Source: Herbaspirillum aquaticum
GTDB taxonomy: Bacteria; Pseudomonadota; Gammaproteobacteria; Burkholderiales; Burkholderiaceae_D
DNA length: 64,000 nt
Assembly: GCF_002213425.1 (NCBI RefSeq)
Contig: NZ_NJGV01000021.1
Coordinates: 1 to 64,000, forward strand
Direction: 5' to 3'
Numbering within the stretch: the first letter of the stretch is position 1; every line of letters starts with the position of its first letter. Under the pieces are notes generated by a model that ran no database searches, was not told the DNA's origin, and saw nothing but the letters and a program-made list of their open reading frames with translations. Below, in pieces: positions 8,576 to 17,547 of this stretch. The position numbers and the translations under genes were made by a program.

Positions 8576-9646
8576 ATGAAAAAACTGAGCCGCCTGTGGC
8601 TATCGGCCATGAAGAAAGCCGGGAAAGTACAGCGCAAGCAATTTCTCGATTTTCTGTCGCCCGCCTCACCCCGCAGCAAAACCTCATCCGGACGCACGAC
8701 CAAGACCGCTCCTCGTGCAGCCACCGCGCCCGCATCCGAAGTCACAGTTACGGCCGGAGTCCATCACGTCCCCGCCACCACTCCTTCGCTGCAGTATCGC
8801 CTTTGCCTGCCCAAGCCCACTCCCTCAGGGCTACCCTTGATCGTGATGCTCCACGGCTGCCAACAAAACGCTGCCGACTTTGCGCAAGGAACGAGGATGA
8901 ATACGCACGCAGCAAAGCACGGCTTTGCCGTCCTGTATCCAGAGCAATCCCTGCGGGTCCATCCGCACCGATGCTGGCGATGGTATGCACAGGACGCCCA
9001 GAAGGGCGAAGGTGACGTCGCAGCGGTGGCCTCCTTGATCCAGGAGATCCTGGAAACGCATCCCATCGACCCGCAACGCGTCTACGTCTGCGGGATCTCG
9101 GCCGGGGCAGCGTTGGCCCATCTCCTGGCATTGACGCATCCCGAACTCATCGCTGCTGTCGCGCTGCATGCCGCGCCGGTTTCCGGTGTTTCCAGCAGCG
9201 CCGCCGGGGCGTATTCGGTGATGCAGCACGGATCGCTGCGCGCTTCAGCCGCCGCCAGGCGGGCGCTCACGCGCTTTCCGCGAACGGGCGCATTACCGGC
9301 GATCCTCATCGGCGGGACTGACGACAAGATCGTGCGGCCCGTCAACCAGCGCCAGCTGCTGGAACAGTTTCTTCTGCTCAATCAAACGCAGGGCCTGATC
9401 GCACAGCCTCCCCGGGAAACGCCCTACGGCCGCACCTCCAAAAAGCAGCCCCGGCACAGGATAGTTGCAACCCGTGACTATCTTCGTGGACGCAAGCTCA
9501 TCCTCCGATCCGTGTTGATCGAGGGACTGGGGCACGCCTGGAGTGGAGGGGATACCACCTTGTCCTACAATGCCGCGGAGCCGGATGCCAGTCGGCTGGT
9601 TGTGGATTTTTTCTCGCGGCACCGCCTGGAACCGGCAGGGAAGTAA
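8576..9646 (+). CDS. PHB-depolymerase-family esterase
   Basis: A 356-residue alpha/beta hydrolase of the PHB depolymerase/feruloyl-esterase type. LIVMLHGCQQNAADFAQGTR is the oxyanion-hole region, VCGISAGAALAHLL is the G-x-S-x-G nucleophile elbow, GGTDDKIV supplies the Asp and EGLGHAWSGGD the His. The ATG at 8576 begins MKKLSRLWLSAMKK, the usual start pattern. An in-frame upstream start at 8441 would add 45 unconserved residues. There is no obvious signal peptide, so an intracellular role is plausible, either on polyhydroxybutyrate oligomers or on esters. It stands alone between the LysR gene and a convergent dinB-like gene. Confidence 0.85.
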   Translation: MKKLSRLWLSAMKKAGKVQRKQFLDFLSPASPRSKTSSGRTTKTAPRAATAPASEVTVTAGVHHVPATTPSLQYRLCLPKPTPSGLPLIVMLHGCQQNAADFAQGTRMNTHAAKHGFAVLYPEQSLRVHPHRCWRWYAQDAQKGEGDVAAVASLIQEILETHPIDPQRVYVCGISAGAALAHLLALTHPELIAAVALHAAPVSGVSSSAAGAYSVMQHGSLRASAAARRALTRFPRTGALPAILIGGTDDKIVRPVNQRQLLEQFLLLNQTQGLIAQPPRETPYGRTSKKQPRHRIVATRDYLRGRKLILRSVLIEGLGHAWSGGDTTLSYNAAEPDASRLVVDFFSRHRLEPAGK

Positions 9647-9732
9647 TCATCCTCGTCGCCTGCACTACCGACAAGCGAGGATCGCAAAGCCAGGCACCTC
9701 TGACTCAAAAACCGGCTGCATGTTGATGAGGC

Positions 9733-10224
9733 CTAGCCGCGCCTCTCCGGTTCGGCAGCATGGATGAACACGTTGTAAGTATCAGCAGGACGCTGACCAC
9801 CGGCCAGATCGAGTGCATGGCCAATCGCCCCGCGATGGTAGGTGCCATGGTTGATCAGGTGAAATAACGCTTCCTCGCGACTGAGCCTTCCCCGCTTCCC
9901 ATCCACGAACGTGAAGGAAATATTTTCCTTCAGCTGACTGGCAGTGAGGCTTCCCGCATAGGCCTGCAACCACTTGTTCGCTGCCATCAGTCTGGCATCC
10001 AGCTCATCCAGTTCGGGCAGGTGCTCGGTATTGGTGGAGTCATGCGGATCGGCCACGCCACGCAACCGGGCCTGGAACAACTCCTCCACGCGCACCATGT
10101 GGTTCAACTGTTGCCGTGCGAAATCCAGCGCGCGGTTCTGCTCCTCCTGGTCAAGTTCAGCGACCGCGTCGAGAATGCGGCGGTCTGACCAGCGCTTGTA
10201 TTCCAGGATTTTAATCAGGTCCAT
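9733..10224 (-). CDS. DinB-family metalloprotein
   Basis: A 163-residue four-helix-bundle protein of the DinB/YfiT type. The expected metal-binding histidines are in LNHMVRVEELF and in LINHGTYHRGAIGHALDLAG. A strong ribosome site (GGAGGAACCTGGAA) precedes the ATG at 10224. Members are often damage-induced or act as thiol transferases, but no specific function can be read here. The gene is downstream of the MITE-like element in the same direction as mscS, so the element may carry its promoter or terminate mscS. Confidence 0.88.
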   Translation of the reverse strand: MDLIKILEYKRWSDRRILDAVAELDQEEQNRALDFARQQLNHMVRVEELFQARLRGVADPHDSTNTEHLPELDELDARLMAANKWLQAYAGSLTASQLKENISFTFVDGKRGRLSREEALFHLINHGTYHRGAIGHALDLAGGQRPADTYNVFIHAAEPERRG

Positions 10225-10276
10225 TTCCAGGTTCCTCCTTGGCCCTGAACGATACCTCAATGGTGCGCATTACGCC

Positions 10277-10548
10277 CTAGGGCCTGTTCACATTAAATCT
10301 GCGAGATGCGTTGCCCCCAGAAGGCGTGGTGGCAAGGCGCGCGTCGGGGCTGGTGGTGGTGCCACCAGCCCCGACGTGCACCGCGGCCAGCGCGCCTTCT
10401 GGGGGCAACCCTCCGGGAGAGGCCGCCAAGCGTCGCCTGCCGTTGTTGCAGCTCCTTGCCGTGGCACCACCACGGCGCGTCGCTGCGCCTAGGCAGTCAA
10501 CGCTTGGCGACCTCTCGCACTCGCAGATTTAATGTGAACAGGCCCTAG
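10277..10548. mobile_element. MITE-like palindromic element with CTAG ends
   Basis: A 272-bp non-coding element is bounded by perfect 29-bp inverted repeats, 10277-10305 and 10520-10548, starting CTAGGGCCTGTTCACATTAA. The terminal CTAG at each end could be a target duplication of the kind IS5-group transposases make, leaving a 264-bp core. Inside are three more pairs: 10310-10326 with 10393-10409 (17 bp, perfect), 10343-10356 with 10362-10375 (14 bp, perfect), and about 10421-10437 with 10500-10516 (17 bp, one mismatch). Single strands would fold into a branched structure with two long arms on an outer stem. No protein is encoded. It sits exactly at the mscS stop codon. Confidence 0.75.
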
Positions 10549-11132
10549 AGTACAACGCCACCCTCATCACTCCACCTGCGCACAATCCGCTGGAAGAACA
10601 TGCTGTTGGGCAGCTGCAAGATCGTCTTCGCTTCCTGCCCCTGCCCTTCCTCCAGCAAGGTGGTATAGACCAGATTGATATCCAGCACGCGCCCCTTCAC
10701 GCCGGGCTTGTCGCCGCCCTCCAGCACTTCGATCAAATCCCCCACGCGGAACGGGCTGGTGGTAAAGATCAGGATCGCGCAAAACAGATTGGACAACACG
10801 CTCCACACGGCAAAGAATGCCACCGCGCCCACAGCGGCAAACCCGGTGAATGCAGACCTCAGCACCGCTCCGGACACCCCCATGCGCTCCAGCGCCCACA
10901 GCATGGCACCACCGTAGATGAAAAATCCCAATACCCGCTGCGTGAGCATGACGGCCGTGGCCGGCAGTCCGTAAGTCCGCGCGATCCTGGCCATCACGCC
11001 CCTGGCCACCCGCATGATGGCCAGCGCCAGCAGGAAGATCAGTACCACTTCCGTCGCCGGTACCAGTACGTCGAACCAGTCGGCCATCCATTGGGGCAGG
11101 TTATCGTGGATGGACTGCAAAACTCTGTTCAT
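10545..11132 (-). CDS. Small MscS-type mechanosensitive channel
   Basis: A 195-residue membrane protein. It has an N-terminal helix (VLVPATEVVLIFLLALAIMR), a second hydrophobic segment, then the pore-lining helix rich in Ala/Gly (FTGFAAVGAVAFFAVWSVLS) followed by the beta domain (PFRVGDLIEV, then PNSMFFQRIV). This is the minimal MscS core; E. coli MscS has 286 residues, and the usual C-terminal alpha/beta domain is nearly absent. The stop TAG is formed by the right CTAG of the MITE-like element. Since CTAG would also be the uninterrupted target, the insertion probably did not shorten the protein. It follows czcA by 245 bp. Confidence 0.85.
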   Translation of the reverse strand: MNRVLQSIHDNLPQWMADWFDVLVPATEVVLIFLLALAIMRVARGVMARIARTYGLPATAVMLTQRVLGFFIYGGAMLWALERMGVSGAVLRSAFTGFAAVGAVAFFAVWSVLSNLFCAILIFTTSPFRVGDLIEVLEGGDKPGVKGRVLDINLVYTTLLEEGQGQEAKTILQLPNSMFFQRIVRRWSDEGGVVL

Positions 11133-11377
11133 TCATTTCCTCTTGAAAATCACTTTGACGATGCGTTCCCGATCATGCAACGACACCGCCCATGCAGAAA
11201 AAGTGCCGTGAAAGCCATCGTGATCGAGCGCATCGAAACAGCGCACAGAGTAAACCAGATTCAACGGAAAATCTGACTTGGTTACATCAACGGACCAAGT
11301 CCCGGACACAAACAGGAGAGCCATGGCGGGCCCTCCTTCCCGTCAGTGCATCGCCTGCTGACGAAGAGTTGAGGCCC

Positions 11378-14300
11378 TCAGGCTACCCCCCTCCGCTTCC
11401 GCCAAAATCCAAACCGGCGCACAACGCCCTCTTCATCCCCTGCATGCGCCAGCCGGTACAGCAGCGGCAGCACCAGCAAGGTCAGCGCCGTCGAAGACAG
11501 GATGCCGCCGATGACCACCGTCGCCAGCGGACGCTGCACCTCGGCGCCGGTGCCGGTGGCCAGCGCCATGGGCACGAAGCCCAGCGAAGCCACCAGCGCG
11601 GTCATCAACACCGGACGCAGGCGCGTCATCGCTCCCTCGTGAATGGCCGCATCCAGCGAACGTCCTTCCTCGCGCAGGCTGCGGATGAACGAGATCATCA
11701 CCAGCCCGTTGAGCACCGCCACCCCGGACAGCGCAATGAAGCCCACGGCCGCCGAGATCGACATCGGGATGTCACGCAAGGCCAGCGCGAGGATACCGCC
11801 GGTCAGCGCAAAGGGAATGCCGGTAAACACCAGCAGCCCATCCTTGACGTTGCCAAACATCGCAAACAACAACACGAACACCATCAGCAAAGCCACCGGG
11901 ATGACGATCTGCAGACGCTGCGTAGCCGACTGCAGGTTCTCGAACTGGCCGCCCCAGCTGGTCCAGTAGCCGGCCGGAATCCTGACCTCGGCCTGCAACT
12001 GGCGCTCGGCATCGGCCACGAAGCCACCCAGGTCTCGCCCGCGCACGTTGGCGCTGACCACGATGCGGCGCTTGCCATCTTCGCGGCTGATCTGGTTGGG
12101 GCCTGGCGCAATGTTCAGCGTGGCAACCTCACCCAGCGGAACGTAACTGGTGCGCAGCGCCCCTTCCTGCAGCGGCAAGGCCACCGGCAGGCGGCGGATC
12201 GCCTCCAGGTCGGTGCGCGCCTGGTCGGGCAGGCGCACCACGATGCCGAAGCGGCGGTCGCCCTGGAACAGGGTCCCGGCTTCCTTGCCACCGATGGCGG
12301 TGGCGATGGTGTCCTGGATGTCCGAGACATTGAGCCCGTAGCGCGCCGTCTTCTGGCGATTGATGTCCACCGTCAGCATCGGCAGGCCGGTGGTCTGCTC
12401 GATCTTGACTTCGGTGGCACCGGGGATCTTCTGCAGCACGGCCGAGATCTTGCCGGCGGTCTCGTTGAGCACGTTCATGTCATCGCCAAAGACCTTCACC
12501 GCCACGTCACTGCGCACACCCGAGATCAGCTCGTTGAAACGCAGCTGGATGGGCTGGGAGAACTCGTAGCTGTTGCCGGGGATCTTTTCCACTTCGGCCT
12601 GGATCGCGGCCAGCAGCGCTTCGTGTGTCTTTCTCGGCTCGGGCCACTGGTCCTGCGGCTTGAGCATGATGTAGCCGTCGGAGATGTTCGGTGGCATCGG
12701 ATCGGAGGCCACTTCGGCCGTGCCGGTGCGGGCGAAGACGCGTTCTATCTCGGGGAATCGCTGCTTCAGCGTGCGCTCGATCTGCTTTTGCATCTCCAGC
12801 GACTGGCTCAGGCTGGTACCGGGAATGCGCAGCGCCTGGAGCGCCATGTCACCTTCGTTCAAACTTGGTACAAACTCCGTCCCCAGGCGGGTGGCGACCG
12901 CACCGCACACCACGATCAGGGCTCCGGCAAAGGTCAGCACCACGGCCTTGTTGTCCATGATGCGCATGAGCATGGGCTCATACAGGCGCTTGGCCCAGGC
13001 CATCATGACATTTTCCTTTTCCGCGACGCGCTCGCCGATGAAGAGGGCGATGGCCGCCGGGATGAAGGTGACTGACAGGATCATCGCACCGATGAGCGCC
13101 GCCACGACGGTAAAGGCCATCGGCGTGAACATCTTGCCCTCCACGCCGGTGAGCGCAAACATCGGCAGGTACACGATCATGATGATCAGCTGGCCGAACA
13201 GCAGCGGCCACCGCGCCTCCCTGGCCGCCGCAAAGACTTCATGGAAGCGCTCGCTGCGGGTGAGCGTGCGGCCGTGATGCTGCTGTGCGTGGGCCAGCCT
13301 GCGCACGCAGTTTTCCACGATCACCACCGCGCCATCGATGATGATGCCGAAGTCCAGCGCACCCAGGCTGAGCAGGTTGGCACTCACCTTGTTGGAGACC
13401 ATCCCGGTGAAGGTGAACAGCATTGCCAGCGGAATGACGGTGGCCGTGATGATGGCCGCGCGGATGTTGCCGAGGAAGACGAACAGCACCGCCACCACCA
13501 GCAAGGCGCCTTCGACCAGGTTCTTCTTGACGGTGGCGATGGCCTTGTCCACCAGCACGGTGCGGTCGTAGACGGTCACCGCCTCCACGCCTTGGGGCAA
13601 GGTGCGGTTGATCTCGCGCATCTTCTTGTCCACCGCCTGCGAGACCTTGCGGCTGTTCTCACCGATCAGCATGAAGACCGTGCCCAGCACGACTTCGCGG
13701 CCATTCTCGGTGGCCGCACCGGTGCGCAGTTCCTGGCCGATACCCACCTCGGCCACGTCACGCACGCGAACGGGCACGCCCTTCACGTTGGCCAGGACGA
13801 CGTTGCCGATGTCTTCCGTGGAGCCGACCTGGCCCGGCGCGCGGATCAGGTATTGCTCGCCGCGCCGTTCGATGTAGCCGGCACCGACGTTGCCGTTGTT
13901 CTTCTCCAGCGCCTTGACGACGGTGTCCATGGTCATGCCATAGGAGGCCAGCTTCTCCGGCGAGGGCGCCACCAGGTACTCCCTGGCGAAGCCGCCGATG
14001 GTATTGATCTCGGTCACGCCAGGGACCAGGCGCAGTTGCGGCTTGATGACCCAGTCCTGGATCTCGCGCAGGTCGGTGGCGGTATAGGGCGTGCCATCGG
14101 CCTTGCGCGCATCCTCCCTGGCCTCTACCGTCCACAGGTAGATCTCGCCCAGGCCGGTGGAGATCGGCCCCATGCCGGGGTCGATGCCGGGCGGCAGCTG
14201 GCTCCTGGCCTGCTGGATGCGCTCATTGACCAGTTGCCGCGCAAAGTAGATGTCGGTGCCGTCCTTGAAGATCACCGTCACCTGCGACAGGCCGTAGCGC

Positions 14301-14557
14301 GAGAGCGAGCGCACCTGTTCCAGATGCGGCAGGCCGGACATGACGGTCTCGATCGGATAGCTGATGCGCTGTTCGGTCTCCAGCGGCGAATAGCCGGGCG
14401 CAGCGGTATTGATCTGCACCTGCACGTTGGTAATGTCGGGGACGGCGTCGATGGGCAGCTTCTGGTAGCTGTAAACCCCATAAGCCCCCATCCCGAGCAC
14501 GGCCAGCAGGACCAGCCATCGATGCTCGATGGCAAAGCGAATGATGCGTTCAAACAT
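11378..14557 (-). CDS. czcA: RND heavy-metal efflux pump, CzcA type
   Basis: A 1,059-residue inner-membrane RND transporter, full length for the HME family. TM4 reads DFGIIIDGAVVIVEN, the signature of Co/Zn/Cd pumps (HME1), rather than the Cu/Ag type with A-G-x-x-x-D-A. Twelve helices and two large periplasmic loops can be followed from ERIIRFAIEHRWLVLLAVLG to the C-terminal helices. The ATG at 14557 is preceded by AGGAAA. It is the last gene of czcICBA, 29 bp after czcB, and would export divalent cations across both membranes with CzcB and CzcC using the proton gradient. Confidence 0.95.
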   Translation of the reverse strand: MFERIIRFAIEHRWLVLLAVLGMGAYGVYSYQKLPIDAVPDITNVQVQINTAAPGYSPLETEQRISYPIETVMSGLPHLEQVRSLSRYGLSQVTVIFKDGTDIYFARQLVNERIQQARSQLPPGIDPGMGPISTGLGEIYLWTVEAREDARKADGTPYTATDLREIQDWVIKPQLRLVPGVTEINTIGGFAREYLVAPSPEKLASYGMTMDTVVKALEKNNGNVGAGYIERRGEQYLIRAPGQVGSTEDIGNVVLANVKGVPVRVRDVAEVGIGQELRTGAATENGREVVLGTVFMLIGENSRKVSQAVDKKMREINRTLPQGVEAVTVYDRTVLVDKAIATVKKNLVEGALLVVAVLFVFLGNIRAAIITATVIPLAMLFTFTGMVSNKVSANLLSLGALDFGIIIDGAVVIVENCVRRLAHAQQHHGRTLTRSERFHEVFAAAREARWPLLFGQLIIMIVYLPMFALTGVEGKMFTPMAFTVVAALIGAMILSVTFIPAAIALFIGERVAEKENVMMAWAKRLYEPMLMRIMDNKAVVLTFAGALIVVCGAVATRLGTEFVPSLNEGDMALQALRIPGTSLSQSLEMQKQIERTLKQRFPEIERVFARTGTAEVASDPMPPNISDGYIMLKPQDQWPEPRKTHEALLAAIQAEVEKIPGNSYEFSQPIQLRFNELISGVRSDVAVKVFGDDMNVLNETAGKISAVLQKIPGATEVKIEQTTGLPMLTVDINRQKTARYGLNVSDIQDTIATAIGGKEAGTLFQGDRRFGIVVRLPDQARTDLEAIRRLPVALPLQEGALRTSYVPLGEVATLNIAPGPNQISREDGKRRIVVSANVRGRDLGGFVADAERQLQAEVRIPAGYWTSWGGQFENLQSATQRLQIVIPVALLMVFVLLFAMFGNVKDGLLVFTGIPFALTGGILALALRDIPMSISAAVGFIALSGVAVLNGLVMISFIRSLREEGRSLDAAIHEGAMTRLRPVLMTALVASLGFVPMALATGTGAEVQRPLATVVIGGILSSTALTLLVLPLLYRLAHAGDEEGVVRRFGFWRKRRGVA

Positions 14558-14586
14558 GATTGTCGTCTTTCCTGAAGTCGCGCGGC

Positions 14587-15819
14587 TCAGTGGCTGTGCT
14601 CGGCAGAGCCCTTGCCCAGTTCGGCCTTGATGGCGAAGCTGCCGGTGGCGGCATAGTCGGTCCCGGCATCCAGGCCGGAGGTGATTTCAACGAGCTGTCC
14701 ATCGGAGCGTCCGAGGCTGACTTCCCGCGCCGCGAAGCCGTCGGCCACACGCACGAACACCACGCTCTTGCCCTCGACCGTCTGGATGGCGTCTGCCAGG
14801 ACCGCCACCGGTACCGCGGTCTCCCCGGCGACCACCTCGACATTGACGAACAGGCCCGGACGCCACAGGTCGGCCGCATTGGGCAACACCACATGCGCCT
14901 TGGCGGTACGGCTCTGTTCACCGATCAGGGCACCGACGTGGGAGATCGTGCCTTCGGCACTGGCGTCGAAAGCGGTGGCGCGCACCACGGCCTTCTTGCC
15001 CGCACGGACTACCTGCAGGTCCTTGGGCGAGACGATGATCTCGGCCCAGACACTGGACAGATCGGAGATCAGGAAGACGTTGGCATCCTCGCGCACGGCC
15101 TCGCCCAGGCCGAGATGTTTCTCGACCACGATGCCGTCGAAGGGCGCGCGGATTTCATAGCGGTTCAGGTTACCGGAGGATGTCCCGGCAGCACCGATGG
15201 CACGCAGCTTCTGCTGCGCATTGCGCACCGCCACCTCGGCCTCGCGCAGCGCGGCTTGCGCTTGCAGGTAATCCTGCTCGGCCGAAATCTTCTGTTCCCA
15301 CAGGTGTTTCTCGCGCTGGTAGGTAGTGCGGGCCAGCGACAGGCGCTGTTCTGCGTTGAGCAGTTCGGAGCGCTGCTCGGAGACGGCGCTGCTGTTGATG
15401 ACGGCCAGCACCTGCCCTTTCCTGACCTTCTCCCCGAGCTTGGCCGATACCGACTCCACCGTGCCGGCCACCTGTGGCACCACGTGGGCTGTGCGGTCTT
15501 CATTGAAGCGGATCTCGCCCGGCAACTGCAGGCCGGACCTGATCTGCTGGGGACCGGCGGTCTTGAGGACGATGCCGGCGGCGGCGATCTGCTCCTTGCT
15601 CAGGGCGATCTTGCCTTCTTCCTTGTGCTCACCGTCCTTGTGCTCGCCAACCTTCTCCTCATCATGATGGTCGTCTTCCTTGTGCCCTCCTTCTTCCTGG
15701 TGGGCGTCCGGCTTGGCACTGCTGCTTTGGGCAGGGTTGCCCTTCATCAGGAGGATCCCCGAGACGAGCGCTGCAATGGCGATGATCGCCGCGATGGTCA
15801 ATGTCTGCTTCTTGGTCAT
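14587..15819 (-). CDS. czcB: Metal efflux periplasmic adaptor, CzcB type
   Basis: A 410-residue membrane-fusion protein linking CzcA to CzcC. An N-terminal anchor helix (LTIAAIIAIAALVSGILLMK) is followed at about residues 40-70 by a segment dense in His, Asp and Glu (HQEEGGHKEDDHHDEE and HKDGEHKEE), a likely periplasmic metal-binding region. Next come the lipoyl-like half (GTVESVSAKLGEKVRKGQVL), a coiled hairpin and the beta-barrel domain (YEIRAPFDGIVVEKHLGLGE). The ATG at 15819 is 9 bp past the czcC stop. A GTG at 15831 overlapping that stop would add four residues. Confidence 0.93.
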   Translation of the reverse strand: MTKKQTLTIAAIIAIAALVSGILLMKGNPAQSSSAKPDAHQEEGGHKEDDHHDEEKVGEHKDGEHKEEGKIALSKEQIAAAGIVLKTAGPQQIRSGLQLPGEIRFNEDRTAHVVPQVAGTVESVSAKLGEKVRKGQVLAVINSSAVSEQRSELLNAEQRLSLARTTYQREKHLWEQKISAEQDYLQAQAALREAEVAVRNAQQKLRAIGAAGTSSGNLNRYEIRAPFDGIVVEKHLGLGEAVREDANVFLISDLSSVWAEIIVSPKDLQVVRAGKKAVVRATAFDASAEGTISHVGALIGEQSRTAKAHVVLPNAADLWRPGLFVNVEVVAGETAVPVAVLADAIQTVEGKSVVFVRVADGFAAREVSLGRSDGQLVEITSGLDAGTDYAATGSFAIKAELGKGSAEHSH

Positions 15820-15827
15820 GTGTGTTC

Positions 15828-17126
15828 TCACTCAGCTGGAGGGGTCTCGGTACCGGCCAGGCGATCGAGGTCGGCGGCGGCCTGGAAGGCGGCGGAAAGC
15901 GCTTTCCAGTACTGCGCCTTGGCCTGGAAATAGGTGCGTTGTGCATCGAGCACATCCAGGTAGCCGAACTTGCCGAGTTCGAATCCTGTGCGGGCAGCCT
16001 GGTAGGCCGATTGCGCGGCGGGGACGATGTCACTGCGCAAGGCAGTGGCTTCTTCCCTGGCATTGCGCAGGCGCTCGAAAGCCTGCGCGGCTTCGCCCTG
16101 CATCTGCAGCTCAGTGAGCGCCAGCGCATCGCGCGCGATATCGACGCGCTTGAGGGCTTCCAGCTCATTGCCCTGGTTGCTGTCGAAAACTGGAATGGGA
16201 ACGGAAACGCCCACGACCCACATGTTCCTGGCGTTGGACTCATCGCGCTTGTTGCCCAGGGTCAGGCTCACATCGGGTGTGCGCTTGCTGGTCTCGATGC
16301 TGGCCAATGCGCGGCGGCGCTCCACTTCCAGCCGGGCCAGCCGCACGGCCGGACCATTGGCCACCTTCTCGGTCAGCTGTGCAATGGCCGGCAGGGGCGG
16401 CAGGGATTCCACGCCCTCATCGCTCAAGGGTTGGCGGCCGACCGTGGCACCCCAGGACATCGCCAGCTTTTGCCGGGCGAGGCTGAGCTCGCTGTTGGCC
16501 TGGTTGAATTCCAGCTGGGCAGCGGAGCGCGCCACCTGCGCCTTGGTCTGCTCGACGGGGGAAATCTTGCCGGCCATGACGCGGCGTTGCGTCATCGCGG
16601 CCGAGGTCCCGGCCAGTTCCAGCAGTTCCCGGGCCAGTCGTTGACGCTCCGTGGCCACCATCACCTCGTAATACGCGGCCACCACGGCGGCGCGCAGTTC
16701 GCTGCGCTTGGCGGCGTAGTCCAGCACGGCCATGTCGCGTGCGCGCTGCGCGGCCTCGATGCGGGCGCTGCGCTTGCCGCCCAGTTCGATGGGCTGGTTG
16801 ATCTGGTAGGTGGTGGTACGGCTGGACTTGCGGGTGTCCTCGATCAGTGCCGAGAACTCCGGATTGGGCCGGGCACCGGCTTGCAGGAGCGTGGCGTCAG
16901 CGGCCTCGATCTCTTTCCTGGCGGCGGCCAGCGTCTTGTTCTGCTCAAGGGCCAGGCTGATGGCGGCTGGCAGCGAGAGCGGGCCTGTCTCCTTGTCCAG
17001 GGCGGATGCGGTGACGGGCGCAATGGATTGCGGGGTGAATTGCGCGGGTGATTGCGCGGGTGATTGCGCATGGCTGGCGCTGGCCGCAAGCAGCGCCAGC
17101 CCCAGCATGAAGCTGTGACGAAACAT
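15828..17126 (-). CDS. czcC: Outer-membrane metal efflux channel, CzcC type
   Basis: A 432-residue TolC-like outer membrane factor. A signal peptide (SFMLGLALLAASASHA) is followed by a short AQSP repeat, then two OEP repeats with long helices (ISLALEQNKTLAAARKEIEA; FELGKFGYLDVLDAQRTYFQ). A good GGAGAA ribosome site precedes the ATG at 17126. It lies 67 bp downstream of czcI and directly upstream of czcB, forming the outer exit duct of the CzcCBA pump. The AQSP repeat is encoded by a 12-bp tandem duplication that may vary in length between strains. Confidence 0.92.
   Translation of the reverse strand: MFRHSFMLGLALLAASASHAQSPAQSPAQFTPQSIAPVTASALDKETGPLSLPAAISLALEQNKTLAAARKEIEAADATLLQAGARPNPEFSALIEDTRKSSRTTTYQINQPIELGGKRSARIEAAQRARDMAVLDYAAKRSELRAAVVAAYYEVMVATERQRLARELLELAGTSAAMTQRRVMAGKISPVEQTKAQVARSAAQLEFNQANSELSLARQKLAMSWGATVGRQPLSDEGVESLPPLPAIAQLTEKVANGPAVRLARLEVERRRALASIETSKRTPDVSLTLGNKRDESNARNMWVVGVSVPIPVFDSNQGNELEALKRVDIARDALALTELQMQGEAAQAFERLRNAREEATALRSDIVPAAQSAYQAARTGFELGKFGYLDVLDAQRTYFQAKAQYWKALSAAFQAAADLDRLAGTETPPAE
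17039..17070. repeat. 12-bp tandem repeat in czcC
   Basis: Copies of TTGCGCGGGTGA repeat in tandem, with a partial third copy, at the region encoding the mature N-terminus of CzcC (AQSPAQSPAQ). The unit is a multiple of three, so copy-number change keeps the frame. Confidence 0.6.
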
Positions 17127-17193
17127 CGAATTCTCCGGTGATGAAAAGGGGAATTCGGCGAGAGCAGATGATGGGGGAATTGTCCTCGCCGAC

Positions 17194-17547
17194 TCAGGCG
17201 GCGAGCAGCCAGTTGGGCTTGTCAGGGCCGTCGGCGATGTGCGAGGCGGGGTGGGAAACTTGCTTGATATGGGCTGGCAAACGAGTGGCCTGCGGTGCGT
17301 AGAGGAGCGTACCTGCGGCCTGTACCGACTTCATGGCGAAGAATTGGCACAGGGAACAATCCAGGTCGAGGTCCCCGGCTTTGGAATCCTTGGATTCGGC
17401 CTGCGCGTGCGTCTCGGCAGCGGGGTGGTCATGATGTCCGAGATGGGCGGGCGCAGTCTCCCTTTCCGCTTGGCAATACGATGCCACTGCCGCCCAGGAG
17501 AGCTGCATCGGCAACAGGAAAGCAAGCAGGAGAATCAGTGCACGCAT
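17194..17547 (-). CDS. czcI: CzcI-like periplasmic protein
   Basis: A 117-residue small exported protein that begins MRALILLLAFLLPMQLSWAA, very like the CzcI start in Cupriavidus czc operons. A YCQAERETAPAHLGHHDHPA segment with clustered His and a DCSLCQFF motif near residue 65 follow, matching the C-x2-C of CzcI. CzcI proteins precede czcC and are thought to influence metal-dependent induction, with unclear mechanism. No strong ribosome site is visible. It is the first gene of the efflux operon, so expression of all four genes likely starts upstream of 17547. Confidence 0.8.
   Translation of the reverse strand: MRALILLLAFLLPMQLSWAAVASYCQAERETAPAHLGHHDHPAAETHAQAESKDSKAGDLDLDCSLCQFFAMKSVQAAGTLLYAPQATRLPAHIKQVSHPASHIADGPDKPNWLLAA

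Noticed and set aside
11133-11324. 63-codon leftward frame ending at the mscS start
   Set aside because: The spacing is operon-like, but there is no ribosome site or family resemblance; better read as leader sequence between czcA and mscS.
11192-13075. 627-codon rightward frame opposite czcA
   Set aside because: It is antisense to a well-conserved RND pump, low in hydrophobic structure and dominated by Gln, His and Arg runs. Treated as a shadow.
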